Counted from the first letter of the stretch, positions 16,853 through 26,168 are shown. The stretch is DNA of 64,000 bases from an uncultured Bacilli bacterium (GCA_934120265.1 CAKOTU010000003.1:5754-69753); one strand, 5' to 3'. Translations and numbers: made by a program. Notes: generated by a model from the sequence alone, not told the origin.

Positions 16853-19093
16853 TTGAATAATAAAAATATAGTTGGTAATGGCAGTAAAGCAACATTACCA
16901 GGTGGTCAAAAATTATCTGATAAGATTCAAGAAAATAAAACAAAACAAAGTTTAAATAACAATATTAATGGTAGTAATCTAAATGAAAATGTTGATGCTA
17001 CTAAATCTTCCAAGGGTAACGAAGAAAATGGTGAAAATAAAAAAAGTAAATTAGATAATGTTACACAGCAGGCAGGAACTGAAGCTGCTCGTACTGCGCT
17101 TAAAGCGTTTGCAGCTTCAGCGCCATATACAGCTTGGATACCTAAGGGAATAAGAGATAAAATTGTAGACAAAGTAGTAGATAGTAAACTTGGACAAGAA
17201 GCAATTGAAAAACAAGGTAAAAAATTAAAGAGGAAAGTTGTTCTTGCTTTGGTAGGAGCTGTTGGAGCAACTCTTTTGCAAACGTTTCTAATTTGTGCTA
17301 TTGTGGCAGCTATTTTGAGTCCAGTAGCGGCAATAAAAGATGCTTTAGGGAATGTTGGAGATTTCTTTGTAAGTGTTTGGAATATTTTTAGATATGGAGA
17401 GTTTTGTTCTAGTGAAGAAGCATGTCAAGAAAAATTAAGTAACAAGTACTATGAAAAACTTGACTCTAAGGTTGAAGATGCTTTTGGAAATTGTGAACAA
17501 ATAGATACACAACAAGTTAAAGATTTAATTACAGGTACTATTTTTTACGATCAAATGACTTATGATTCTAAATATCAAGATTATCAAGGTAAATCTGATG
17601 ACTCTAAAAAAGATGATAATGCCGAAGATGATGATGCTGGGGATGATTCACTGGTAGAAACAAATAAAGGCGGTTATTTTGACTATCGTGGTAAAAGGGG
17701 AAAAATTGGAGGTTTGGTTGATAAGTTAAAAAGTGGTGATTCAAATAGCTGTATATTGAATTCTTATACCTACCGTAATCATTTAACCAACAAGTATGTA
17801 GAAGAAAATTATGGCTATGTTTTAATTGGACATTATAAAGATGATGTAGAAGGTAAGTTAACAATAGATGAAGTTGTTAATGAAATAATGATGATAGGTG
17901 GATTTGAAAATAAAGGTTCAAACGGTAGTTGTTCAAGTTCTTGTTCATATAATATTGATGGCGAATCAATAAGTGAATTAAAAGTTAGATTAATTAACGG
18001 TGTGTATTCTGATTCACCTGGAACACCTATTGAAGGTGAGGAGTTAGTTCCTTTCGAAAAATATATTTTAGGTGTAGTATATGCTGAAGTTGGAAGTGGA
18101 GCTGCAGATGAGGTACTTAAAGTTCAAGCTATAGCTGCCAGATCATTTGCCCTTAGTAGAGCAAAAGTTATGGGTGGCGCTTTAGGTAGAGGAATAACTC
18201 AAGAAGATGGTGTATGGATTTTAACATTAGTTAACTCAACAGAGGATCAAGTTTATTGTGATCCTGATAGAGGCTGCTCGAAAGAAAGTGGTGTTAATTC
18301 TACTGTTTATTCTGATCCTGATAAGTATGAAAAATATAAGGGTCCATTATCCGCAGATGAAAGAATTCGCTCTGTTGTAGCTGAGGTAGCTGGTAAAGTT
18401 GTTTTAGATGCAAATGGTCAAATTATAAATACTGGTTATAGAAGTACAAATCAGAATAGTTGGGCAGAGAAAGCCGCTGAAGGTAAAGATTATACAGTTA
18501 TTTTAAGAGAAGATTATCCTGATTTCAATACTATTGATGATGGAAATTGTTCTTCATTATGTAGCTTGGCAATAGGACCTTTTACAGAATGGAAGCAAAC
18601 GAGTTGGCCTGATGTATATATGAATAATCTTAGCCTTGCAAAAGCTGGATGCTTAACTGTATCTGTTTGTATGCAACTAGCAAGAAGTGGTGTTGCCCCA
18701 GCTTTAGAAGGTGGTTTTAACCCAGCAACATTTGTTAATGCATATAGAGAAAAGTTATACAATGGCCAGGATGAATGGGCTTGGAATGGAATATCAAAAG
18801 TAGTACCGCAATTTCAATATGATTCTAGTTATAAATTAACTGGTATGCAAGGTCTGAGTGATGAGGAGCAACGCAATAGATTAATGAAAGGTATTAATGC
18901 TGGTTGTTATTATGTTGTAGAAGTAAAAAGCTACTATAAGGGTCAACACTGGGTTGCTGTAGATACAATAAAAGACGGTGAAATATATATTATGGATCCA
19001 TCTTCAAACTGTAAAATTTTAAGCCAATGCGTAGCTAGTACTGGTGCTAAATATCGTATAAGTATAGCACAGTGTTATAGAGTAGTTAGATAG
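16853..19093 (+). CDS. Membrane-anchored SpoIID plus C39-like cell-wall enzyme of the T4SS
   Basis: The 746-aa protein starts at TTG 16853 behind GGTGGTG; no ATG exists in frame before the core. A polar N-terminus is followed by a membrane helix (about 128-155), an external charged region, a SpoIID-like domain (about 395-560; EKYILGVVYAEVGSG with Glu412, then VQAIAARSFALSRA) and a C-terminal C39-like cysteine-peptidase domain (about 585-746) with candidate triad Cys600 in AGCLTVSVC, His699 in QHWVAV and Asp715 in MDPSS. SpoIID domains cleave denuded glycan strands; C39-like domains cut peptides. It probably opens the cell wall for the secretion machine, filling the VirB1/CwlT role. Confidence 0.82.
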   Translation: MNNKNIVGNGSKATLPGGQKLSDKIQENKTKQSLNNNINGSNLNENVDATKSSKGNEENGENKKSKLDNVTQQAGTEAARTALKAFAASAPYTAWIPKGIRDKIVDKVVDSKLGQEAIEKQGKKLKRKVVLALVGAVGATLLQTFLICAIVAAILSPVAAIKDALGNVGDFFVSVWNIFRYGEFCSSEEACQEKLSNKYYEKLDSKVEDAFGNCEQIDTQQVKDLITGTIFYDQMTYDSKYQDYQGKSDDSKKDDNAEDDDAGDDSLVETNKGGYFDYRGKRGKIGGLVDKLKSGDSNSCILNSYTYRNHLTNKYVEENYGYVLIGHYKDDVEGKLTIDEVVNEIMMIGGFENKGSNGSCSSSCSYNIDGESISELKVRLINGVYSDSPGTPIEGEELVPFEKYILGVVYAEVGSGAADEVLKVQAIAARSFALSRAKVMGGALGRGITQEDGVWILTLVNSTEDQVYCDPDRGCSKESGVNSTVYSDPDKYEKYKGPLSADERIRSVVAEVAGKVVLDANGQIINTGYRSTNQNSWAEKAAEGKDYTVILREDYPDFNTIDDGNCSSLCSLAIGPFTEWKQTSWPDVYMNNLSLAKAGCLTVSVCMQLARSGVAPALEGGFNPATFVNAYREKLYNGQDEWAWNGISKVVPQFQYDSSYKLTGMQGLSDEEQRNRLMKGINAGCYYVVEVKSYYKGQHWVAVDTIKDGEIYIMDPSSNCKILSQCVASTGAKYRISIAQCYRVVR

Positions 19094-19104
19094 GAGGAAA
19101 GAAA

Positions 19105-19878
19105 ATGAGTAAAAAACAAATATTTCTTTTATGTATAGTAGTAATTGTTATTATAGCGTTAGGTTCTTTCCTCTTTATAAAAACAGAAGAAAAAAAATCT
19201 TACAGTTTATATTTATTTACTGGTGAGACAAAAATGGTTAAGTGGTATTATAACGATAGTAAATGGTATATAGTTAATACTAATGAGAAGTTGTCTGATC
19301 CATTTGATGTATACAGTAATGGTAAGTATGTAGGAAACTATGATTTAGTTTATAATAATAAATGGTATTATTTTGATGAGTATAATAAAAATGTTCAAAT
19401 AGATGGTATAAAATTTATGATTAATACAAACTATAATTTTACCTCTTATGCATTTAATGTGGATTATAAAAAAAATGATGATTTAGCTGAGAAGCTTGCT
19501 GATCAGTTAAATATAAATTATAATAAATTTACTTATAATTTAAAAACATTTAAAATTTCAAATAATAATAAGTTAGAAACAATATATGCTGTTGACTTTT
19601 ATGAAAAAGATGATGAGTATGCAAGTTTTGGACCTAGTTATACAGCCGTTTTTAATATATTAAATAATAAAATAAGTATTATAAAATATTTGGAATTTTC
19701 ACAATCTAATAAAGATTATTGTAGTTTGAATGTAGATGGTGTATTTAGATTTGAAAATGATAATAATAAAATTTTATTATCTTGTACATATTTTGATCAA
19801 ATACCATCGGATTATTATCTTTATGAAAGTAATAAAAATAATTATGAATTAATTGTTGATAGTAAAGGAGGGGTATAA
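19105..19878 (+). CDS. Hypothetical membrane-anchored protein between the T4SS genes
   Basis: The 257-aa product has one N-terminal helix (IFLLCIVVIVIIALGSFLFI, residues 6-25) and an external beta-rich domain full of Tyr, Asn and Lys with KWYYNDSKWY and NNKWYYFDEY repeats resembling each other. I do not recognise the family. It begins eleven bases after the wall-enzyme gene behind AGGAGGAAAG and ends one base before the virD4 start, so it is in the T4SS operon. A bitopic protein in this position could be a VirB8-like scaffold, but no VirB8 motif is visible. Confidence 0.75.
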   Translation: MSKKQIFLLCIVVIVIIALGSFLFIKTEEKKSYSLYLFTGETKMVKWYYNDSKWYIVNTNEKLSDPFDVYSNGKYVGNYDLVYNNKWYYFDEYNKNVQIDGIKFMINTNYNFTSYAFNVDYKKNDDLAEKLADQLNINYNKFTYNLKTFKISNNNKLETIYAVDFYEKDDEYASFGPSYTAVFNILNNKISIIKYLEFSQSNKDYCSLNVDGVFRFENDNNKILLSCTYFDQIPSDYYLYESNKNNYELIVDSKGGV

Positions 19879-19879
19879 A

Positions 19880-22057
19880 ATGAAATTAAAATTCAGAGCT
19901 GATGCTAAGGATATTCTAATATTTGTTATATTCAGTATCTTCTTGTTATATTTTGTAGCAATTGCTGTGGTAAACTTGGGTACTTTTGCACAAGAAGGTG
20001 TTTTATACGGATTAAATCCATTGCCTGCTTTTAGTAAGGATTATTTACTTGCTACTATTATGGGTTATATTTGTGTTTTAATTGCTATCATAATGAGTGT
20101 TTCATCTTTATTTTTTGAAAGGGAAAAAGGAATTGGTATAAGTACTGATCCAAAAAAAGAAAAAGGATACTCAAGATGGGCTACCGATAAGGAAATGAAA
20201 AAAGAATTAAAAATGGTCCGTGCTAAAGATTTAAAGAGTAATGCAGCAGGTATTCCTTTAATTAACAATGGTAAAGAAATATGGGTTGATGATGGTGAAT
20301 ATCATAACCTAATTATTGGTTCTACTGGTTCTGGTAAAACTGAAATGATTGTTCAACCTATGGTTAAAGTTTTAGCCAAAAAGGGTGAGTCCATGATTAT
20401 TACTGACCCTAAAGGTGAAATTTATGAAAAGAACGCTGTTGAATTAAGAGAAAAAGGATATAATATTGTTCTTTTAAATTTCCGCGATCCGCAACAAGGT
20501 AATTGTTGGAACCCACTTTCTCTTCCTTATAATTTGTATAAAAGTGGTAATCAAGATAAAGCTTGCGAATTATTAGATGACTTAGCTTTAAATATCCTTT
20601 ATGATGAGTCTTCTAAAAATCAAGATCCTTTCTGGGAAAAAACTTCAGCAGATTATTTTGCAGGTTTAGCACTAGGATTATTTGAAGATGCTAAAGAAGA
20701 AGAGATTAACTTAAACAGTATAAATTTAATGACTACTGTTGGTGAAGAAAAAATTGCAGGTACTACATATATCAAAGAATATTTTAGTTATAAAGATCCT
20801 GCAGGGCCTGCTTATGTTAATGCTTCATCAACATTAATGGCTCCAAGTGATACTAAAGGTAGTATTTTATCAGTTTTTAAACAAAAAATTAAATTATTTG
20901 CATCTCGTGAAAACATGAGCGAAATGTTATCACATAGTGATTTTAATATGGATGACATTGGTCGTCAAAAAACAGCAGTATTTATTGTTGTTCAAGATGA
21001 AAAGAAAACATATCATTCTTTAGTTACTATTTTCCTAAAACAATGCTATGAAACATTGATTAGAGTAGCACAAGAATGTGGGGGAAAACTTCCTTATAGA
21101 ACAAACTTTATTCTAGATGAATTTGCTAATATGCCTCCATTAAAAGATGTTACAACAATGGTTACAGCAGCGCGTTCACGTGCGATGAGATTTAGTTTTA
21201 TTATTCAAAACTTTGCTCAATTATATGAAGTATATGGAAAAGAAAATGGAGAAACAATCAAAGGTAACTGTGGAAATATTGTTTATTTAATAAGTAGTGA
21301 GCTTAGCGCTCTTGAAGAAATTAGTAAAATGTGTGGAGAAGTAAAATCAAAAGAAAAGGATAAAACTGCTTCTACACCACTTGTAACAGTTAGTGACCTT
21401 CAAAGATTACCTAAATGGACAATGATATTAATTCGTATTAGAATGATGCCATTTAAGACAAAACTAACTCCAAACTGGCAAATGATGCAAAATCATGAAT
21501 GGGAGAAAGATTATCCAAAAGCCGAATATCCTAACAGAGAAAAAGAACCGGTTAGTGTATTTGATATAAAATCTTTTGTTGAAAAAAGAAAAGAAGACAA
21601 AATAAATGCTATGTTGGGTGGAAATACTAAAGAATCTAATCCAATGCCTTTTGTACCTCCAATGTTTGGTGATAAAAATTCTAATTCTTCCAGTGGTGGA
21701 TTTAATGTTGATGATTTAGTTAAAAAAATAGATGCTAAAATAGCAGAGTTAGAAGAAGAAGAACGACTTGAAAAAGAAGCAGAAAAAGCTAAAGAAAAAT
21801 CTCAAGATGAAAAATCAACTCCAGTCGTTGAGGAAGAACCAAAGCCTAGAATTTCGGAGGAACTAAAATTACCTGAAGTTGAAAAAGAACCTCAAATTGA
21901 AATTAAACCAGAAACTGGATCTGAAATTTCTGTTCCATCAACTAGTAAAGTTATAGAAGAAAATAATATAAAAGTTGAAAATACTGTTCAACCTGAAAGT
22001 AGTAAAAATATTACAGATGATCAATTTTTCGATGACTTTTTCAATGAAGATGAATAA
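19880..22057 (+). CDS. virD4: VirD4/TraG-type coupling ATPase
   Basis: The 725-aa product has two N-terminal membrane helices, Walker A GSTGSGKTEM with Lys153, the following IITDPKGEIYEK motif and Walker B FILDEFANMPPL, all standard for VirD4/TraG T4SS coupling proteins that select substrates. The ATG at 19880 follows AAAGGAGGGG. The last about 140 residues are a Glu/Lys/Pro-rich, probably disordered tail ending in DDFFNEDE, longer than usual and possibly a docking site. It closes the contiguous T4SS block; a terminator overlaps its stop codon. Confidence 0.93.
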   Translation: MKLKFRADAKDILIFVIFSIFLLYFVAIAVVNLGTFAQEGVLYGLNPLPAFSKDYLLATIMGYICVLIAIIMSVSSLFFEREKGIGISTDPKKEKGYSRWATDKEMKKELKMVRAKDLKSNAAGIPLINNGKEIWVDDGEYHNLIIGSTGSGKTEMIVQPMVKVLAKKGESMIITDPKGEIYEKNAVELREKGYNIVLLNFRDPQQGNCWNPLSLPYNLYKSGNQDKACELLDDLALNILYDESSKNQDPFWEKTSADYFAGLALGLFEDAKEEEINLNSINLMTTVGEEKIAGTTYIKEYFSYKDPAGPAYVNASSTLMAPSDTKGSILSVFKQKIKLFASRENMSEMLSHSDFNMDDIGRQKTAVFIVVQDEKKTYHSLVTIFLKQCYETLIRVAQECGGKLPYRTNFILDEFANMPPLKDVTTMVTAARSRAMRFSFIIQNFAQLYEVYGKENGETIKGNCGNIVYLISSELSALEEISKMCGEVKSKEKDKTASTPLVTVSDLQRLPKWTMILIRIRMMPFKTKLTPNWQMMQNHEWEKDYPKAEYPNREKEPVSVFDIKSFVEKRKEDKINAMLGGNTKESNPMPFVPPMFGDKNSNSSSGGFNVDDLVKKIDAKIAELEEEERLEKEAEKAKEKSQDEKSTPVVEEEPKPRISEELKLPEVEKEPQIEIKPETGSEISVPSTSKVIEENNIKVENTVQPESSKNITDDQFFDDFFNEDE

Positions 22058-22072
22058 AATTCATCTTTTTTT
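22047..22072 (+). terminator. Terminator of the T4SS operon
   Basis: AAGATGAAT (22047-22055) pairs with ATTCATCTT (22059-22067) over a 3-nt loop and a T-tract follows. The 5' arm includes the last codons of virD4. Confidence 0.8.
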
Positions 22073-22082
22073 GTTGGTTGTG

Positions 22083-22091
22083 TGTTATAAT
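22083..22091 (+). promoter_or_regulatory. Extended -10 promoter with very short leader
   Basis: TGTTATAAT ends only 14 bases before the ATG at 22106, so the expected transcript would begin about 7 or 8 bases upstream of the start codon with just GTGAT as a possible ribosome site. Confidence 0.5.
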
Positions 22092-22105
22092 TAATATGTG
22101 ATAAT

Positions 22106-22852
22106 ATGAAAGACTTTTTATTAAATAAAAACACTGGGATACAATTTTATATGTTTAATATTACACATTTTTTTGTTTTGTTTATTACATATATTATTAT
22201 GTTAATTATTCTATATAATAAGAATAAATTAAAGAATATTAGCGATATAAACAAAAAAAGAATAAGAATATTTTTTGGTATTATACTTTTAATTTCATGG
22301 ATAATTAGACGCGGCTCTTTTATTTATTATGGCGTCTATAATATAAAAAATCATTTGGATTTAGGCTTTTGTAATATAAATGCTTTATTATTTATGTTTT
22401 ATTGTTTAACAGGTAATAAAAAGGTGTATAGATTTTGTTATTATTCCACATTTGTTGGACCACTGTTATCCATTTTATTTCCAGCAGTTACAACAAGCAT
22501 TAACAACTATTCTTTCATAACGTTTATAATAAATCATAACATAGTATTTTTAATGAATTTAGTATTTTGCATATTTGAAGAATTAAAACAAGATGATAAT
22601 AATGTTAGAATTTTTTTCTTGATAGGATATGCTTATGTAGTTTTTACAAATATATTAGATATTGTATTTGACCTTAATTATAATAAATTAATAGGATTTA
22701 TATCTAGTAAATATGTCCAAAATGGTATAGTTTTATATATATCAAATAATTTGATCATTTCACTAATTATATATTTTTTGGTTGCATCTATATGTATATT
22801 AATTGCTAATTATATATTACAGATTATAGGAGGAAAGTATGAAAAAAAGTAA
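22106..22852 (+). CDS. YwaF/TMEM164-like multi-pass membrane protein
   Basis: The 248-aa protein has about seven membrane helices. The segment NHLDLGFCNINALLFMFY followed by a GPLLSILFPAV stretch resembles the conserved core of the YwaF/TMEM164 family (TIGR02206-like), where an HLPLHLC-type motif precedes a similar helix. The function of the bacterial members is not established. The ATG at 22106 is the first possible start after the promoter. Its 3' end overlaps the next gene by 14 bases, linking it to a VirB2-anchored surface protein. Confidence 0.65.
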   Translation: MKDFLLNKNTGIQFYMFNITHFFVLFITYIIMLIILYNKNKLKNISDINKKRIRIFFGIILLISWIIRRGSFIYYGVYNIKNHLDLGFCNINALLFMFYCLTGNKKVYRFCYYSTFVGPLLSILFPAVTTSINNYSFITFIINHNIVFLMNLVFCIFEELKQDDNNVRIFFLIGYAYVVFTNILDIVFDLNYNKLIGFISSKYVQNGIVLYISNNLIISLIIYFLVASICILIANYILQIIGGKYEKK

Positions 22853-24104
22853 TATCTTTAAGTTGTTGTTATTAATGTTATTATTTGTGCCTGTCACTAT
22901 TTTGGCAGGTAGTAGTAATGATGATGCAACAGAGTTACCAATTCCAGATTTTAAACAAGAGTATACTAACAATTATTCTGAAATTTATACTTGTGATTAT
23001 AGAATTAATTTGTCTTCTGAATCTGTTTTTTTTGGGACTTTTGATTTTTCTATAAATTTTTCTAAGGCAGGTAACGGGGCTAGAATTATAGTTAATCAAG
23101 TTTCTGATTTTTCTGACTTAACTGATTTGGATGTTAGTCAAGTAAAGGCTGTGAATGCTATAAAATCAATTTCTTATAATAATGGATACTCTTGTCCTCG
23201 TTTAATGGCATTCCTAAAGGAAGAAGAAGATACACAGACTGGGAAACTTATAGAAATATTTGAAGTTAAAGATTATGATTCTACTGAATATAACAAATAT
23301 AAATCTGGTGGAGGTGTAACTAACAAGTATTATGTGTTAAATAATTATAAAAAATCTTCTTATAATTGTAATTATAATAAAGATGATTGTAATTCTCAAC
23401 AATACTGTAAATATGCCTTAGTTGATTCTGGGCATAAAGAATATAAATGTGTAGAAGTAAAGTATGGTGAAAAGCAAACCCCACCAGAGAATACTACGCG
23501 TACAGAAGTATGTTCAGGATATGTTGAATCTATTTTTAAACAGACTCTTGAATATTCCTTTTCAGCTAGTGGCGCACTTCAAGTATCTTTAGGGTCTGGT
23601 AATTTTTCTTTTAGCGGGTCTACTAATTTTGTTGATAAACAGGGACAGCTTTATGATTTATGGAAAAATGGTAAATGTTGTTCAAATAATAAATTAGGAA
23701 TTAATTATAATACGGATTCAACAGAATTATCTTGTGACAATTCTTCATCTGCATGGAATTATGATAACCCAAATGATTATAATGAAGATAAAGATAAATA
23801 TAATCCGGGTGAAGACGTATCAGGTTGTGAAGTAGTACCTGAAGAGGTTCGAAAATGGATAAAAATATCTCTAAACTTTATAAAGTATATAGCTCTAATA
23901 TTGGTAATAGTATTAGGGACAATAGATTTTATAAAAGCTGCAGGATCAGGAGAACCAGATGCAATGAAAAAAGCAGGTCAATCATTTATAAAAAGAGTAA
24001 TAGCAGTAATCATATTATTCTTACTTCCAATGATAATTGATTTAATACTACACTTAATCAATTTATATGGTTCAACAGATGATTGCTTTGATGTATTAAA
24101 GTAA
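22839..24104 (+). CDS. Secreted protein with VirB2-like C-terminal membrane module
   Basis: A signal peptide (MKKSNIFKLLLLMLLFVPVT) leads into a Cys-rich, Asn/Ser-rich ectodomain (about 20-319, with YTCDYRI and GYSCP), followed by a conserved module from residue 320: GEDVSGCEVVPEEV, helix KYIALILVIVLGTIDFI, loop AAGSGEPDAMKKAGQ, helix IAVIILFLLPMIIDLIL, and DDCFDVLK. The module matches the two-helix VirB2-like proteins at 11.3-12.0 kb and is almost identical to the C-termini of the genes at 51.1 and 52.2 kb. The ectodomain would face outside, so this may be a pilus-tip or surface subunit used by the T4SS; that is inference. AGGAGG precedes the ATG. Confidence 0.8.
   Translation: MKKSNIFKLLLLMLLFVPVTILAGSSNDDATELPIPDFKQEYTNNYSEIYTCDYRINLSSESVFFGTFDFSINFSKAGNGARIIVNQVSDFSDLTDLDVSQVKAVNAIKSISYNNGYSCPRLMAFLKEEEDTQTGKLIEIFEVKDYDSTEYNKYKSGGGVTNKYYVLNNYKKSSYNCNYNKDDCNSQQYCKYALVDSGHKEYKCVEVKYGEKQTPPENTTRTEVCSGYVESIFKQTLEYSFSASGALQVSLGSGNFSFSGSTNFVDKQGQLYDLWKNGKCCSNNKLGINYNTDSTELSCDNSSSAWNYDNPNDYNEDKDKYNPGEDVSGCEVVPEEVRKWIKISLNFIKYIALILVIVLGTIDFIKAAGSGEPDAMKKAGQSFIKRVIAVIILFLLPMIIDLILHLINLYGSTDDCFDVLK
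23796..24104 (+). repeat. 309-nt VirB2-like 3' module, copy A
   Basis: This 3' segment is repeated at 51828-52136 and 53041-53349, always exactly 309 nt and in frame. Against the copy at 53041 I count roughly a dozen mismatches over the last 285 nt, with about 110 consecutive identical bases near the 3' end. Confidence 0.85.
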
Positions 24105-24120
24105 CTTATGTTACTTTTTC
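24098..24120 (+). terminator. Terminator
   Basis: AAAGTAAC (24098-24105) pairs with GTTACTTT (24110-24117) around TTAT; T-rich sequence follows. It overlaps the stop codon of the preceding gene. Confidence 0.65.
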
Positions 24121-24153
24121 TTTTTATTTTCATATACTGTAATAGGTGATTAG

Positions 24154-24444
24154 ATGATTAATAATATTTCTGTTGTTGATTTGAAAAAAGTATGTGATAG
24201 AGTTAATATTATTGATTTAAGAGGCATTGAAAGTTATAATAATAGTCATATAGAAGGAGCTAAGAATATAGAATTTAATAAATTATTAATTAGTCCAAAT
24301 CTTTATTTAGATAAGAATTTAGTTTATTATGTATATTGTCAAAAAGGTAAAAAAAGTTTGAAATTATGTGAAATATTAGGTAGACAAGGTTATAAATTAG
24401 TTAATATAAATGGTGGCTATGAAGCTTGGATTTTAAATAAATAA
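24154..24444 (+). CDS. Single-domain rhodanese-like protein
   Basis: The 96-aa protein is one rhodanese domain: IDLRGIESYNNSHIEGAKNI is the N-terminal signature, VYCQKGKKS carries the catalytic Cys in its active-site loop, and INGGYEAW is the C-terminal signature. Such proteins carry persulfide sulfur for thiolation or detoxification. It has its own TATACT -10 at 24133 and an AGGTGAT ribosome site, and terminators flank it on both sides, so it is monocistronic. The physiological partner is not indicated by the context. Confidence 0.88.
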   Translation: MINNISVVDLKKVCDRVNIIDLRGIESYNNSHIEGAKNIEFNKLLISPNLYLDKNLVYYVYCQKGKKSLKLCEILGRQGYKLVNINGGYEAWILNK

Positions 24445-24476
24445 GATATTTTGGTATATCTTATTTTCTTTTTCTT
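24439..24476 (+). terminator. Terminator after the rhodanese gene
   Basis: ATAAGATAT (24441-24449) pairs with ATATCTTAT (24456-24464), extended by A/T pairs, then a TTTTCTTTTTC tract. Confidence 0.65.
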
Positions 24477-24508
24477 TCAAATATAATATAATTAGTATGG
24501 TGATAAAA

Positions 24509-25585
24509 ATGGAATACATAATTATAGGAATGCTAGTAATCTTAATAATAATCGGGGTTATTTCACTTATGAAAAACATTAATGAATCTAATATAACAGA
24601 GAGATTAGGTAAGCTAGAGACTAACGTCATTAAGGAGATGGGTGAGTTTAAGAGCAGTATAAATCGTGATATGAACGATGATTTTACTAAATTAAGTGAA
24701 GGAATAGAACTTAAGCTTAGATTAATTAATGATCGTGTTAATGAAAGACTTGATGAAAACTTTGAAAAAACTAATAAAACCTTTACTTCTGTATTAGAAC
24801 GTCTTAGTAAAATAGATGAAGCCCAAAAGAAAATCGATACACTATCAACTGATATTGTTTCTCTTCAAGGTGTATTAACAGATAAAAAAACTAGAGGTAT
24901 TTTTGGAGAAGTAAGTCTTAAACATATTTTGAGTAGTGTGTTTGGAGAAAACAACAAAAGAATTTATGAACTTCAACATACTTTTGATAATGGTGTAATA
25001 GCGGATTGTGTATTATTTGCACCAGAACCATTAGGGGTTATTGCTATTGATTCAAAATTTCCACTTGAAAATTATCAAATTATGGTGGATAAAAATAATG
25101 ATATTGGCGTTAGAACTAGTGCAGAAAAATTATTTAAAAGTGATATGAAAAAACATATTGATGCTATAGCGAGTAAATACATCATTCCAGGTGTTACAAC
25201 AGATCAGGCAATTATGTTTTTACCAGCCGAGGCTATATTTGCAGAAATTAATGCTTATCATCAAGATTTAATTGACTATGCTTACAAAAAAAGAGTTTGG
25301 ATTACATCTCCAACTACTTTGATTAGTACATTAACAACTCTACAAATAATTATTAAAAATATAGAAAGAGATAAATATACTAAAGTTATACATCAGGAAT
25401 TAAGGTTACTTGATGAAGAATTTAAAAGGTATAAAGATAGATGGGATAAGTTATATCGTAGTATTGAAACTGTTTCTAAAGACGTAAAAGATATACATAC
25501 AACAACTGATAAAATAACAAAAAGATTTAATAGTATAAATCAAGTAGAAATGGGGGAACTTACTTATAATGAAGAAGATAAATAA
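24509..25585 (+). CDS. rmuC: RmuC-family DNA recombination protein
   Basis: An N-terminal membrane helix (IIIGMLVILIIIGVISL) is followed by a coiled coil (about 25-115) and the RmuC core: RGIFGEVSLKHIL, LFAPEPLGVIAIDSKFPLENY, MFLPAEAIFAEI and RVWITSPTTLI, all family hallmarks. RmuC is linked to limiting inversions and other rearrangements and has a nuclease-like fold. Two in-frame ATGs exist; the second (24509) is chosen because GGTGAT lies just before it. The length of 358 aa is normal. The next gene overlaps its 3' end by 17 bases. Confidence 0.92.
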   Translation: MEYIIIGMLVILIIIGVISLMKNINESNITERLGKLETNVIKEMGEFKSSINRDMNDDFTKLSEGIELKLRLINDRVNERLDENFEKTNKTFTSVLERLSKIDEAQKKIDTLSTDIVSLQGVLTDKKTRGIFGEVSLKHILSSVFGENNKRIYELQHTFDNGVIADCVLFAPEPLGVIAIDSKFPLENYQIMVDKNNDIGVRTSAEKLFKSDMKKHIDAIASKYIIPGVTTDQAIMFLPAEAIFAEINAYHQDLIDYAYKKRVWITSPTTLISTLTTLQIIIKNIERDKYTKVIHQELRLLDEEFKRYKDRWDKLYRSIETVSKDVKDIHTTTDKITKRFNSINQVEMGELTYNEEDK

Positions 25586-26168
25586 TATTATTATAACGTT
25601 AATGTTGATTGTTAATACAAGGTGCATTGGTTTAACTTTGTTAGGCAAATATAATTCCAACATTCTTGTTTGCTTATCTTTATATCTAATAGTTTTTGCA
25701 CCTAAAATTCTTAGAAAGTTTAGCCCTAAAATAAATGATTTAATAGAGTTAATATTTTTAATATTCATTTTATTTGCTCAACTATTAGGAAGTATTTTGC
25801 ATTTTTATGGAATTATATATTGGTACGATTCTTTTATGCATTATATTTCTGGTATTTTAACATCATTTTTAGCTGTTCTTTTATTAGTTTTATTTAATAA
25901 ATACGATGAAAAAGATAGAGTTTTTAATATTATATTTATTATATCTATAACTTTGATGGTAGCTGGTTTATGGGAAATATTTGAATTTACAGCTGATAAT
26001 CTTCTTGGTGGAGATGCTCAAAAGGTTTTAACTACAGGAGTTACAGATACAATGAAAGATATAATTTGTGCATTACTTGGAAGTATTTTATTTTCTTTTT
26101 GCTATTTATATGAATGTGTAAAAAAGAAGAATTTAGTTATAAAAGATTTTATAAAAAAACTGATTTAG
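25569..26168 (+). CDS. DUF2238/YjdF-like membrane protein
   Basis: The 199-aa product has about six membrane helices and the motifs YDSFMHYISGILTSF, GLWEIFEF and TTGVTDTMKDIICALLGSIL, which correspond to the conserved D..H..SG, WE..E and DT..D...G elements of the DUF2238 (YjdF-like) family. Its biochemical role is unknown. It overlaps rmuC by 17 bases and is cotranscribed with it. It ends at a bidirectional terminator shared with the minus-strand gene. Confidence 0.75.
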   Translation: MKKINNIIITLMLIVNTRCIGLTLLGKYNSNILVCLSLYLIVFAPKILRKFSPKINDLIELIFLIFILFAQLLGSILHFYGIIYWYDSFMHYISGILTSFLAVLLLVLFNKYDEKDRVFNIIFIISITLMVAGLWEIFEFTADNLLGGDAQKVLTTGVTDTMKDIICALLGSILFSFCYLYECVKKKNLVIKDFIKKLI

